Below are positions 32,353 to 39,683 of a stretch of DNA of 64,000 nt, piece after piece. Every line of letters starts with the position of its first letter. Within the stretch, counting starts at the first letter, position 1. Made by a program: the position numbers and the translations under genes. Under the pieces are notes generated by a model that did no database searches, was not told the origin of the DNA, and saw only the letters and a list, made by a program, of their open reading frames with translations. The stretch comes from Chloroflexota bacterium (GTDB taxonomy: Bacteria; Chloroflexota; Anaerolineae; CG2-30-64-16): assembly GCA_026389845.1 (NCBI GenBank), contig JAPLHB010000068.1, forward strand, positions 1-64,000, written 5' to 3'.

Positions 32353-32775
32353 ATGAACGCAAGTGATCTTATTGATGATCTAATCGCAAAACTTACTGAT
32401 TGGCGCGGCGTGACTTTTACCAACATCCGCAAAATTGTCCGTGATGCTGATCCAGAGATAGTCGAGGAATGGAAATGGATGGGTACCCCAGTCTGGTCTC
32501 ACGATGGAATAGTCTGTGTCGCAAATGCCTTCAAAGATAAGGTTAAGCTGACTTTTTATGAAGGTGCAAGTCTTCCAGACCCGGACAAACTCTTCAACAA
32601 CGGGCTCGAGGGCAAGAAATGGCGAACTATCGACTTTTACAAAGACGACAAAGTCAATGAGAGCTCGCTGGCAATTCTCGTTCAGTCGGCCGTAAACCAC
32701 AATCATGCTAAAGTGAAAACCAAGATTAAGGCTCATGGGACTCGAAGCACAGTGCAGAAGAAATCAGCAAAGTAG
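32353..32775 (+). CDS. DUF1801 domain protein
   Basis: 140 residues of the DUF1801 (YdhG-like) family: IRKIVRDADPEIVEEWKWMGTPVW, then VKLTFYEGA and GKKWRTIDF are family-like. ATG 32353 follows AGGAG; the frame is open upstream through the attC region, but that part is not coding. AT-richer than the chromosome, with a Lys-rich tail. Proteins of this family are common in integron cassettes and near toxin-antitoxin loci; biochemical role not established. It lies 54 bp after the attC-like site. Confidence 0.75.
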   Translation: MNASDLIDDLIAKLTDWRGVTFTNIRKIVRDADPEIVEEWKWMGTPVWSHDGIVCVANAFKDKVKLTFYEGASLPDPDKLFNNGLEGKKWRTIDFYKDDKVNESSLAILVQSAVNHNHAKVKTKIKAHGTRSTVQKKSAK

Positions 32776-32885
32776 CTTTTCAACATCCTGAAACGTACGC
32801 ATGGAAGGGCAAACAGCCCCATGTTTGATCAACGGTGAACCATCGACGATTTTCGCGCTAAACAATTCCACGAAATGTTCAACCT

Positions 32886-33332
32886 TTGCCTGCCGCGCGG
32901 AGGCCAGGCGTGCGCGAGAATGCTCGGAAAATCACGACGGCGACGCGACGCAAGAGCCGCCACCTGGACGCTCCCACCAGCCTCGACGGCTCCGTGACGC
33001 AGTGCGTGAACATCGCTGGTCTCACACGCGTCCCGAACGCGACGAGCACGCTCGAACGGGAGTACGCCATCGGCAGCGGGCGGATGGATCTGTGTCTGCG
33101 CTATGGTAGCCTGACCTTGGGTATCGAGCTGAAAGTGTGGCGAGACGGCGAGGGGGACCCGCTGGAAGATGGGCTGGCGCAGTTGGACGGTTACCTTGCC
33201 GGCCTGGGGCTGGATACCGGCTGGCTGGTGATCTTCGACCGCCGGCGTGACCAACCACCCATCAGCCAGCGCACGTCGGCGTCCGCAGCGATCACCCTCA
33301 CCGGCCGCGGGGTGACGGTGATCCGGGCGTAA
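32886..33332 (+). pseudogene. C-terminal remnant of an AAA/PD-(D/E)XK ATPase-nuclease protein
   Basis: The last ~90 codons read REYAIGSGRMDLCLRY, LGIELKVWRD, LAQLDGYLAGLGLD and GWLVIFDRR, the C-terminal nuclease-like domain (Asp...Glu-x-Lys) of ATP-binding proteins (DUF1703-like). Those proteins are normally 400-550 residues; here the ATPase half is absent and the first ~50 codons show no family likeness. Interpreted as a decayed or truncated gene. Located between the cassette region and the sugar cluster. An independent small nuclease gene is less likely. Confidence 0.5.
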
Positions 33333-33354
33333 CCGCGACGCCCTTCGCCTTGAG

Positions 33355-34305
33355 TTAGCACTTCTGACCAAGCCGCACCCGCGACAGAAGTTCTTCCACT
33401 AACGCGCGCTCACCGACGCCGGTGCCTTCTTGCATCGCGGCGGCCGTGCCGCAGGCGACCGCGCGGCGGGCCGTCTCGACGGCATCGCACCCATCGAGCG
33501 TGGCCCACAGCAGCCCGGCCAGGGTTGCGTCCCCCGCGCCGACCGGGCTGGCCGCGGCCACGGGCGGCGGCGCGGCGATTACCACCTCGTCACCGAGCGC
33601 CAGCACCAGCCCTTGCGCGGCGCGCGTCAGGCAGACCACGGCCGTGTAGGGCAAATTGCCAATTTGCCCTACGACGAGTTGTCGCGCGGCCGCGACGTGA
33701 TCTTCGTCGGTCTCCACGAGCCGCCCCAACGCCTCGGCCGCCTCCTCGCTGTTCGGCTTGATCCCATAAGGCCGGGCCGCCAATCCCGCAGCCAACGCCG
33801 GGCCGCTGGTGTCCAGAAACGCCAGTCCGCCGGCCGTCTGCACGATGGCGATGAGATCGGCATAGAAATCGTCCGGCGCGCCGGGGGGCAGGCTGCCGGA
33901 GAAGGCCCACAGGTCGCCCGACCGGGCCAGGCTCGCTACCAGGTCAGCCAGGCCGGCCAGGTGCGCGGGGCCGACGGTGGGGCCAGGCTCGTTGATCTTG
34001 GTGTAGACGCCGGTCGCCTCGTCCAGCAAGGTCAGGTTCTGCCGCGTCTCGCCATTTACCTCGATGAACGCGGCATCGTAGCCCGCCGCGACCAACCTGT
34101 TCCGCATCGCTTGCCCCGTCGCGCCGCCCAGAAAGCCGATCGGCCGGCTCGCGATGCCGAGGGCGGTCAGGGCGCGCGAGACGTTGATCCCCTTGCCGCC
34201 GATGTCCTGCCGGATGAAGCGGGCGCGGTGTACCTCGCCCGGCCGGAGGCGCGGGACGCTGAGGGTCTTGTCGAGGGTGGGGTTGAGGGTGACGGTGTAG
34301 ATCAT
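33355..34305 (-). CDS. PfkB-family kinase, 1-phosphofructokinase type
   Basis: 316 residues. Starts MIYTVTLNPTLDKT, the hallmark of the FruK/LacC/tagatose-6-phosphate kinase group; GGKGINVSRAL is the substrate-binding PfkB motif 1, and SPVGAGDATLAG is motif 2 with the catalytic Asp. A phosphorylated hexose substrate (fructose-1-P or tagatose-6-P) is likely. A 27-bp perfect palindrome is inserted near codon ~215, adding the residues GQIGNLPY before a beta-strand. It follows another PfkB gene on the same strand (54 bp gap) in a sugar-use cluster. Confidence 0.85.
   Translation of the reverse strand: MIYTVTLNPTLDKTLSVPRLRPGEVHRARFIRQDIGGKGINVSRALTALGIASRPIGFLGGATGQAMRNRLVAAGYDAAFIEVNGETRQNLTLLDEATGVYTKINEPGPTVGPAHLAGLADLVASLARSGDLWAFSGSLPPGAPDDFYADLIAIVQTAGGLAFLDTSGPALAAGLAARPYGIKPNSEEAAEALGRLVETDEDHVAAARQLVVGQIGNLPYTAVVCLTRAAQGLVLALGDEVVIAAPPPVAAASPVGAGDATLAGLLWATLDGCDAVETARRAVACGTAAAMQEGTGVGERALVEELLSRVRLGQKC
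33646..33672. repeat. Perfect 27-bp palindrome inside the PfkB gene
   Basis: GTAGGGCAAATT (33646-33657), loop GCC, AATTTGCCCTAC (33661-33672). Twelve-bp arms with no mismatch, length divisible by three; on the coding strand it reads as ..QIGNLPY.. and leaves the frame intact. Confidence 0.85.
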
Positions 34306-34369
34306 GGCGAAGATTGCAGATTGCAGATTGGCGGCGCCAAGCGGTCAATACCCAATACCTAATATCCGT
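34306..34369. repeat. Short tandem repeats between the two PfkB genes
   Basis: AGATTGCAGATTGCAGATTGGC (34311-34332) followed by CAATACCCAATACCTAATA (34346-34364). These are the same motif types as in the ABC ATPase gene at 21688-21777, in opposite flanking order. They form the intergenic gap and the end of the upstream kinase gene (stop at 34359). Confidence 0.7.
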
Positions 34370-35501
34370 CGTTACGCTTCGGCCAGCCCGCTGCAACTCG
34401 CCGCAGCGTCTCATCCCAGGAGCGAATACCGCTGAGGGTATCGGCCGCTTCCACGTTGCACGCGCCGACGGCCACGGCCATCGTGATCGCCTCTTCCGGC
34501 GGCAGATCGCGCAGCAGCGCGGCCAGGAAGCCGGCGATGGTCGCGTCGCCCGAGCCAGCCGTGCCGACGACGTCCACCTGAAAGCAGGGCGTCCACAGCT
34601 CCCGATCAGCCCACGCGGCCACGGCCGTAGGCCGGGCGCGACCCATCCCCGCCAGCGCCGCGCGGCCGGCCGTGCGCAGGTACAGCCCGCGGTAACCCAG
34701 CTTGAGGGCCACGATCTTCGCGCCCAACGCCAGCAGCTCGTCGCCCAGGTCAGCCAGCAGATCAGACGTGACCAGCGGCAGGATGTCGCCCCCGGCCGCC
34801 GCGCGGAGCAACGCGTCGTAAACAGGGCGACGGAGCATCAAGAGGATTTCTTCGATACTCGGCAGGAAGACGTCCACGTAGGGCAGCGTGGCCCTGGCGA
34901 TCTTCGGCCAATCCGCGCGGCCGGCCGCCGACGTGGGGTCAGGGAAGGCCATGTCCAGCGAGGTCGTGACGCCGGTGGCTTTCGCCTGCCGGAAGATGGC
35001 GCTCAACTGATCGCCGCCGTCGCTATACATCAGGCGCATCAGCGGTGGATAGCCGAAGTGGAACAACCGGCCGCCGGCCACCACGTCGTAGCGCACGTCG
35101 GCCGCGCCGAACGCATCGTTGGCGCCGGGGCAGTGCAGAAACATGCGATCCACGCCGGGCGGGTTGACGAGGATCGTGTAGGAGGTGCTGACGGCCGGGT
35201 CAACCACCATGCCGTCGGCCAGACCGGGGCCGAACGACCCGACGATCTGTACCACGGCCTGCCCGAAAAGATCCGCGCCCACCTTGCCCATCAGCCGCGT
35301 GGCGATGCCGAGCTTGTGCAACGCCAGGCCGGTGTTGGAGACCGGGCCGCCGGTCATCAGGCTGGCCGGACCGACCTCTACCAGCCGCCCCGGCGCAAAA
35401 AGCCGCATAAACTCGCCCGCAGGGATGCCGGCAAGCTGCGGGAGGATATCCAGGCACAGGTGGCCGGCGACGACGGCGTCGTAGTCGTAGGTGTGGGTCA
35501 T
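34359..35501 (-). CDS. PfkB/ribokinase-family carbohydrate kinase
   Basis: 380 residues, longer than most ribokinases (~310). GGPVSNTGLALHKLG is motif 1 and GTAGSGDATIAGFLAALL is motif 2 (GSGD in place of GAGD, catalytic Asp kept). MTHTYDYDAVVAGHLCLDI at the N-terminus is the usual first strand. Phosphorylates a sugar or sugar-like substrate that cannot be named. Its last codons lie in the repeat tract. Probably co-transcribed with the FruK-like kinase and near an FGGY kinase and a dehydrogenase. Confidence 0.83.
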   Translation of the reverse strand: MTHTYDYDAVVAGHLCLDILPQLAGIPAGEFMRLFAPGRLVEVGPASLMTGGPVSNTGLALHKLGIATRLMGKVGADLFGQAVVQIVGSFGPGLADGMVVDPAVSTSYTILVNPPGVDRMFLHCPGANDAFGAADVRYDVVAGGRLFHFGYPPLMRLMYSDGGDQLSAIFRQAKATGVTTSLDMAFPDPTSAAGRADWPKIARATLPYVDVFLPSIEEILLMLRRPVYDALLRAAAGGDILPLVTSDLLADLGDELLALGAKIVALKLGYRGLYLRTAGRAALAGMGRARPTAVAAWADRELWTPCFQVDVVGTAGSGDATIAGFLAALLRDLPPEEAITMAVAVGACNVEAADTLSGIRSWDETLRRVAAGWPKRNDGY

Positions 35502-35537
35502 TGGGCCTCCGAGGTAGTAGAACGGTCTACCCGTTGC

Positions 35538-35700
35538 CTGTCATTCTGAGCGGGGCTATCCCTGAACTCTCGTTACGGCGTGACGCCAGCGAAGAATCCG
35601 TTCGCTGCGTTCAGGACAAATTCTCCTTGCCGCAACGAGACTCTTCGCTGGACTCTCGCCGCAACGCACTTCACGGGACCGACCCGCTCAGAGTGACAGC
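35538..35700. repeat. TGTCATTCTGAGCG hairpin element, copy A
   Basis: Begins CTGTCATTCTGAGCGGGG and ends CCGCTCAGAGTGACAG: ~18-bp terminal inverted repeats. The interior arms ACGCCAGCGAAGAATC and GACTCTTCGCTGG also pair, so nearly the whole 163-bp unit is one long imperfect hairpin, like a MITE. It fills most of the 239-bp gap between the PfkB gene and the FGGY kinase gene. Confidence 0.85.
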
Positions 35701-35740
35701 CAAGGCGATTCTCAGGACAAGAATCTCCTATTGACTGCGT

Positions 35741-37246
35741 CTACATCCGGTGGTTCAACTCCGCCAGCGTCGGATAAACCTCCGCGAAGAGGGCAAACTT
35801 CGCCATGTACCGCTCGTGCAACGCCTGGCTTGGCTCGAAGGTGCGTTGGGGGCGCACCATCTGGGCGACGCCGGCCGCGATGGTGGGAAAGATGCCCGTC
35901 GCCACGCCGGCCAGGATGGCGCACCCCAGGCAGGGCGCCTCCGAAACATCCATCGCCACCACCGGCTTGCCGAGGATGTCGGCCTTGGTTTGCAGCCAGA
36001 GGCTGGATCGGGCGCCGCCGCCCATGGCGCGCAGCTCCCGCACCACGATGCCGGCCGCCTCCATCGCGTCCACGCTCAGCTTGATCTCGTAGGTGACGCT
36101 GTCCAGGATACCCTTGATGATCTGGCCGGCCGTGGTGCTGAGATCCAGGCCCAGGATCGCGCCCTTCGACGCCGGGTCCAACGCGGGCGTGCCGCTGCCC
36201 ACGAGGTGCGGCAAGATCAGCACCGGCGACGGCTCGGCGCTCGCCTGCGCCAGGATCAGGTCGTAGACACTCTGCCCCGTGCGCTCCGCCTCGGCCACCT
36301 CGGCGCGGGCGAAGTTATCGCGATACCAGCGCAACAGCGCGCCGCCCACCGAGGTCCACCCGAGCACCATATACATTCCCGACGCTGCGTGCGCGGCGAT
36401 GGGCAGGTTGCTCGCCAGCAGCTTTGGATCGAGCACCAGCTTCGACGAGGCGACCGCGACGCACTCCACCGTGCCGGTCGAGTCCATGACGATGCCGCCG
36501 GCGATCGCACCGCACCCCACCGACCCGCACGCGTGATCGTGCCCGCCCACCACCGCCAACACGCCCCGCGGCAGTCCCAGCTCTGCGGCCACGGCCGGCG
36601 CGATTTCGCCCAACACCGTGCCCGATGGCGCGGTGCGCGAGAGCCGGGCGACGTCCAGTCCGGCCAACGCCAGGATCTCCTCGGACCAGGCCAGCCGATT
36701 CACGTCGAAGGCCATGGTGCGGGCGGCCAGACTGTAGTCCATGGCCGGCGGCACGCCCAACTGGGAGAAGAGAAAATCGGGCATGCAGAGGAAATGATGG
36801 GCGGCGGCGAAGGTGGCAGGGTCGTGCTGGCGCAGCCACATCAGCTTGTTGACGGTGTACATGGGGTGCAGCGGCATGCCGGTGATCGCGAAGATGCGCT
36901 CGCGACCCAGCGTCTCGCCCCACCAGCGCGCCTGCTCGGCCGCGCGCGTGTCAATGGCCGTGATGAAGCGGTAGATCGGCCGGCCCTGCGCGTCCACCGG
37001 CGCCACCGACTCGCCGTGCGTCGCGATACAGAGCGCCCGCACCGGGTCGCCCGCGGTCGCGGCGGTCACGTCGCGGATCACCGCCTTCACCGCGGCCCAC
37101 ACTTCGGCCGGGTCGAACTCCATCCAGCCGGGCTGCGGCTGATAGAGCCGATACTCCCGATACGCCTGGGCCAGCATCTCGCCGTTCAGGTTGAATGCCA
37201 CCGCCTTGCAGCCGGTGATGCCGACATCGAGACCGAGTAAGCTCAT
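35741..37246 (-). CDS. FGGY-family carbohydrate kinase (xylulokinase-like)
   Basis: 501 residues, normal FGGY length. N-terminal ATPase strand LLGLDVGITGCKAVAF, FGGY motif 1-like region around YTVNKLMWLRQH and motif 2-like GGGARSSLWLQTKADILGKPV (residues ~405-425), with catalytic Asp expected in GGHDHACGSVG. The substrate (xylulose, ribulose, glycerol or another polyol) cannot be fixed by sight; xylulokinase- or gluconokinase-like. Part of a sugar cluster with two PfkB kinases and a polyol-dehydrogenase-like enzyme. Confidence 0.88.
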   Translation of the reverse strand: MSLLGLDVGITGCKAVAFNLNGEMLAQAYREYRLYQPQPGWMEFDPAEVWAAVKAVIRDVTAATAGDPVRALCIATHGESVAPVDAQGRPIYRFITAIDTRAAEQARWWGETLGRERIFAITGMPLHPMYTVNKLMWLRQHDPATFAAAHHFLCMPDFLFSQLGVPPAMDYSLAARTMAFDVNRLAWSEEILALAGLDVARLSRTAPSGTVLGEIAPAVAAELGLPRGVLAVVGGHDHACGSVGCGAIAGGIVMDSTGTVECVAVASSKLVLDPKLLASNLPIAAHAASGMYMVLGWTSVGGALLRWYRDNFARAEVAEAERTGQSVYDLILAQASAEPSPVLILPHLVGSGTPALDPASKGAILGLDLSTTAGQIIKGILDSVTYEIKLSVDAMEAAGIVVRELRAMGGGARSSLWLQTKADILGKPVVAMDVSEAPCLGCAILAGVATGIFPTIAAGVAQMVRPQRTFEPSQALHERYMAKFALFAEVYPTLAELNHRM

Positions 37247-37298
37247 GGAAACCTCGGGGTATTGGATGGATGAGGAACCACGACAGAGAGCACAAAAC

Positions 37299-37532
37299 GC
37301 AATAGCGCAAAACTTGCTACCCGTTGCCTGTCATTCTGAGCGGGTCTGCCCCTGACTTCTCGCGACGGCGAGCATCCAGCGAAGAATCTCACCTCGCAAC
37401 GAGACCCCTTCGACAGCGCTCAGGGCAGGCTCTTCGCTGGATTATCGCCGCAACGCAGTTCACGGGGCGAACCCGCTCAGAGCCTGCCCTGAGTGCAACG
37501 AAGGGGTGACAAAGCGAGTTTTGCGGTACTGC
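37299..37532. repeat. TGTCATTCTGAGCG hairpin element, copy B (with long arms)
   Basis: Outer arms: GCAATAGCGCAAAACTTGC (37299-37317) with AGCGAGTTTTGCGGTACTGCC (to 37532). Inside these CTGTCATTCTGAGCGGGTCT (37328 on) and the right terminus around GAACCCGCTCAGAG. A smaller repeat (CCCTTCGACAGCGCTCAGGGC) is nested in it. Together it occupies most of the 384-bp gap between the FGGY kinase and dehydrogenase genes. Confidence 0.85.
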
Positions 37533-37630
37533 CATAAAACCCTTTTCAACGTCTGTATTTTAGCGCGGGATGGCCGCGCCTGTCAAAAGATTGAGATGAC
37601 AAAAACCGAAATTGGAGGTATGATGGGCTT

Positions 37631-39415
37631 ATGCTCACACCCCCTCTGCCCGAAACCATGCTCGCCTGGCCCCTCTACGGCGCCGGGCTGGAAAACCTGG
37701 GGCGCGACGGCCGGCCCGTCCGCTGGCCCCTGCCCCGCCCCGCCGCCGATCAGATCCTCGTGCGGTCGGACGCGGTCGGCCTGTGTTACTCCGACGTGAA
37801 GGTCATCCGCCAGGGCGGCAGCCACCCGCGGCTCTACGGCCGTGACCTGGCCGGCCATCCCATCGTCCAGGGCCACGAGGTCGCGTTGACCGTGGTCAGC
37901 GTGGGCGAGGCGTGGCGCGACCGCTTTGCGCCGGGGCAACGGCTGGCGCTCCAGGCCGACATCTACTATCGCGGCCGCAACCTGGCCTACGGCTACGTCT
38001 TCTACGGTGGCTTGGCGCAATACAGCCTGCTCGGCCCGGCCGCGCTCGCCGGCGACGAGGGATGCTACGCCATCACCGTGCCCGCGGGCCTGGGCTACGC
38101 CGAGGTCGCGCTCACCGAGCCGTGGGCTTGTGTGGAGGCGGCCTACGCGCCCCGCCGCCGGTTGAACATCAAGGCGGGTGGCGCCCTCTGGATCGTCGGC
38201 CGGCCGGGCGGTAGGGGCGGGTCTGGTAGGGGCGGGTCTGAGACCCGCCCCTACTACGACCGCCCCTACCGCCTGGGCGTGGCGCTCGCCTGCTGCCTGC
38301 CCGCCCGCGCCGTGCTCAGCGACGTACCCGAGGCGCTGCACCGGGAATTACACGCCGCCGGCGTCCCGCACGTTGTCCGCAACGACGTTACACCGGACGG
38401 CTATGCTGCGCTGGCCGAGGCCGAAACCACGGGCGGCTTCGACGACATCGTGATCCTGGACGCCGATGCCGAGCGGGTCGAGGCCGCGTCACGCAGCGCC
38501 GCGATCGGCGCGACGATCACCCTGGCGGGCACGCGACCCCTGGCCCGACCGGTCAACGTGGACGTGGGCCGCATCCACTACGATTACGTCACCTACCTGG
38601 GCACGACCGGGGCCGACCTCAGCGCGGCCTACGGCCCTGGCCGCAACCGCTCAGAGCTGCGACCGGGCGGCGTCGCCTGGATCGTGGGCGGCGGCGGGCC
38701 GATGGGGCGGATGCACCTGCAGCGGATGCTGGAGATGCCCGGCGGCCCGCGTCGTGTCGTCGTCTCGGAAACCAACGCGGTGCGCAACGCCGACCTGGCG
38801 CGCTCGTTTGCCGGACTGGCCGCGGCCAGGGGCATCGAGCTGACCGTCCTCGACCCGAAGCAGATGGGCGAAGTCGCCTACGCCGACGCGCTGGCCGCGG
38901 CTCACGGCGGCCGCGGGTTCGACGACGCGGTGGTGATCGTCGCCAGCGTGCCGGCCATCGAGGCCGCGCTGCCGCTCCTGGCGCCCGACGGCATGTTGGT
39001 CGTCTTCGGCGGGCTGGCACGCGGCGCGTTAGCCGGCCTCGATCTGTCGCCGGTCTACCTGGGCAATCTCCAGATCATCGGCTCGGCCGGTTCCACCATC
39101 CACGATCAGGCGGCGGTGCTGAGCAAGGTGGCGGCCGGGCATCTTTCGACGGCCAGCGCGGTGGCCGCGATCGGTGGGCTGGATGCCGCGCGGGACGGGA
39201 TACAGGGGCTGATGGACGGCCGTTTCCCCGGCAAGATGGTCATCTACCCGCAGGCGCCGGCGTTCCCCCTCACCGCCCTGGCCGATCTGAAGGGTGCGGC
39301 CCCGGCAGTCTACGACCGCCTGGACGAAGGCGGCCTCTGGTCGCGCGCGGCCGAGGCGGAGTTCCTGCGACGATATGCCGGAGACGTTTACCTCGACAAC
39401 ATTGGAATAACATAG
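37631..39415 (+). CDS. Zinc-type (sugar) alcohol dehydrogenase with an extra Rossmann-like half
   Basis: 594 residues, against 340-420 for ordinary members. Residues ~1-190 are the GroES-like catalytic domain with zinc ligands in GLCYSD and GHEV. Two nucleotide-binding-like parts follow: ~190-330 (LWIVGRPGG..., degenerate glycine motif now broken by an inserted repeat at 38210-38270) and ~340-500 with a proper WIVGGGGPMGRMHLQ. Looks like the sorbitol/sorbose-1-P reductase-like branch, acting on the product of the neighbouring kinases (inference). ATG 37631 has GGAGGT 11 bases upstream. Flanked by direct copies B and C of the hairpin element. Confidence 0.75.
   Translation: MLTPPLPETMLAWPLYGAGLENLGRDGRPVRWPLPRPAADQILVRSDAVGLCYSDVKVIRQGGSHPRLYGRDLAGHPIVQGHEVALTVVSVGEAWRDRFAPGQRLALQADIYYRGRNLAYGYVFYGGLAQYSLLGPAALAGDEGCYAITVPAGLGYAEVALTEPWACVEAAYAPRRRLNIKAGGALWIVGRPGGRGGSGRGGSETRPYYDRPYRLGVALACCLPARAVLSDVPEALHRELHAAGVPHVVRNDVTPDGYAALAEAETTGGFDDIVILDADAERVEAASRSAAIGATITLAGTRPLARPVNVDVGRIHYDYVTYLGTTGADLSAAYGPGRNRSELRPGGVAWIVGGGGPMGRMHLQRMLEMPGGPRRVVVSETNAVRNADLARSFAGLAAARGIELTVLDPKQMGEVAYADALAAAHGGRGFDDAVVIVASVPAIEAALPLLAPDGMLVVFGGLARGALAGLDLSPVYLGNLQIIGSAGSTIHDQAAVLSKVAAGHLSTASAVAAIGGLDAARDGIQGLMDGRFPGKMVIYPQAPAFPLTALADLKGAAPAVYDRLDEGGLWSRAAEAEFLRRYAGDVYLDNIGIT
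38210..38270. repeat. GTAGGGGCGGGTCT palindrome inside the dehydrogenase gene
   Basis: GTAGGGGCGGGTCT (38211 on, and again 38226-38239) faces AGACCCGCCCCTAC (38241-38254) and a second partial right arm CGCCCCTACC (38261-38270). The reading frame stays open and gives RPGGRGGSGRGGSETRP, placed exactly in the glycine-rich loop of the first Rossmann-like part. Confidence 0.8.
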
Positions 39416-39483
39416 CGCGGCCTCCTGCCGCAACCCAATCATCTGATCCGCGAATTACGCGAATCAGCGCGAATAGAAAAAAG

Positions 39484-39672
39484 GCAATAGCGCAAAACTC
39501 GCTACCCGTTGCCTGTCATTCTGAGCGGGTCTATCCCTGAACTCTCGTTACGGCGCGAATCCAGCGAAGAATCTCCTTGCCGCGACGAGACCCTTCGCTG
39601 GATTCTCACCGCAGCCCACCTCACGGAGCTGACCCGCTCAGGGTGACAAAAGCGAGTATTGCGGTACTGCGG
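39484..39672. repeat. TGTCATTCTGAGCG hairpin element, copy C (with long arms)
   Basis: Outer arms GCAATAGCGCAAAACTCGC (39484-39502) and GCGAGTATTGCGGTACTGCGG (39652-39672); inner termini CTGTCATTCTGAGCGGGTCT (39512 on) and GACCCGCTCAGGGTGACA. Same orientation as copy B on the other side of the dehydrogenase gene. A CGCGAATTACGCGAATCAGCGCG repeat precedes it at ~39449-39473. Confidence 0.85.
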
Positions 39673-39683
39673 ATTAACATAGC

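Noticed and set aside
37591-37624. A leaderless promoter (TATGAT six bases before ATG 37631) for the dehydrogenase gene.
   Set aside because: No -35 hexamer fits with 16-18 bp spacing, and a GGAGGT Shine-Dalgarno is present.
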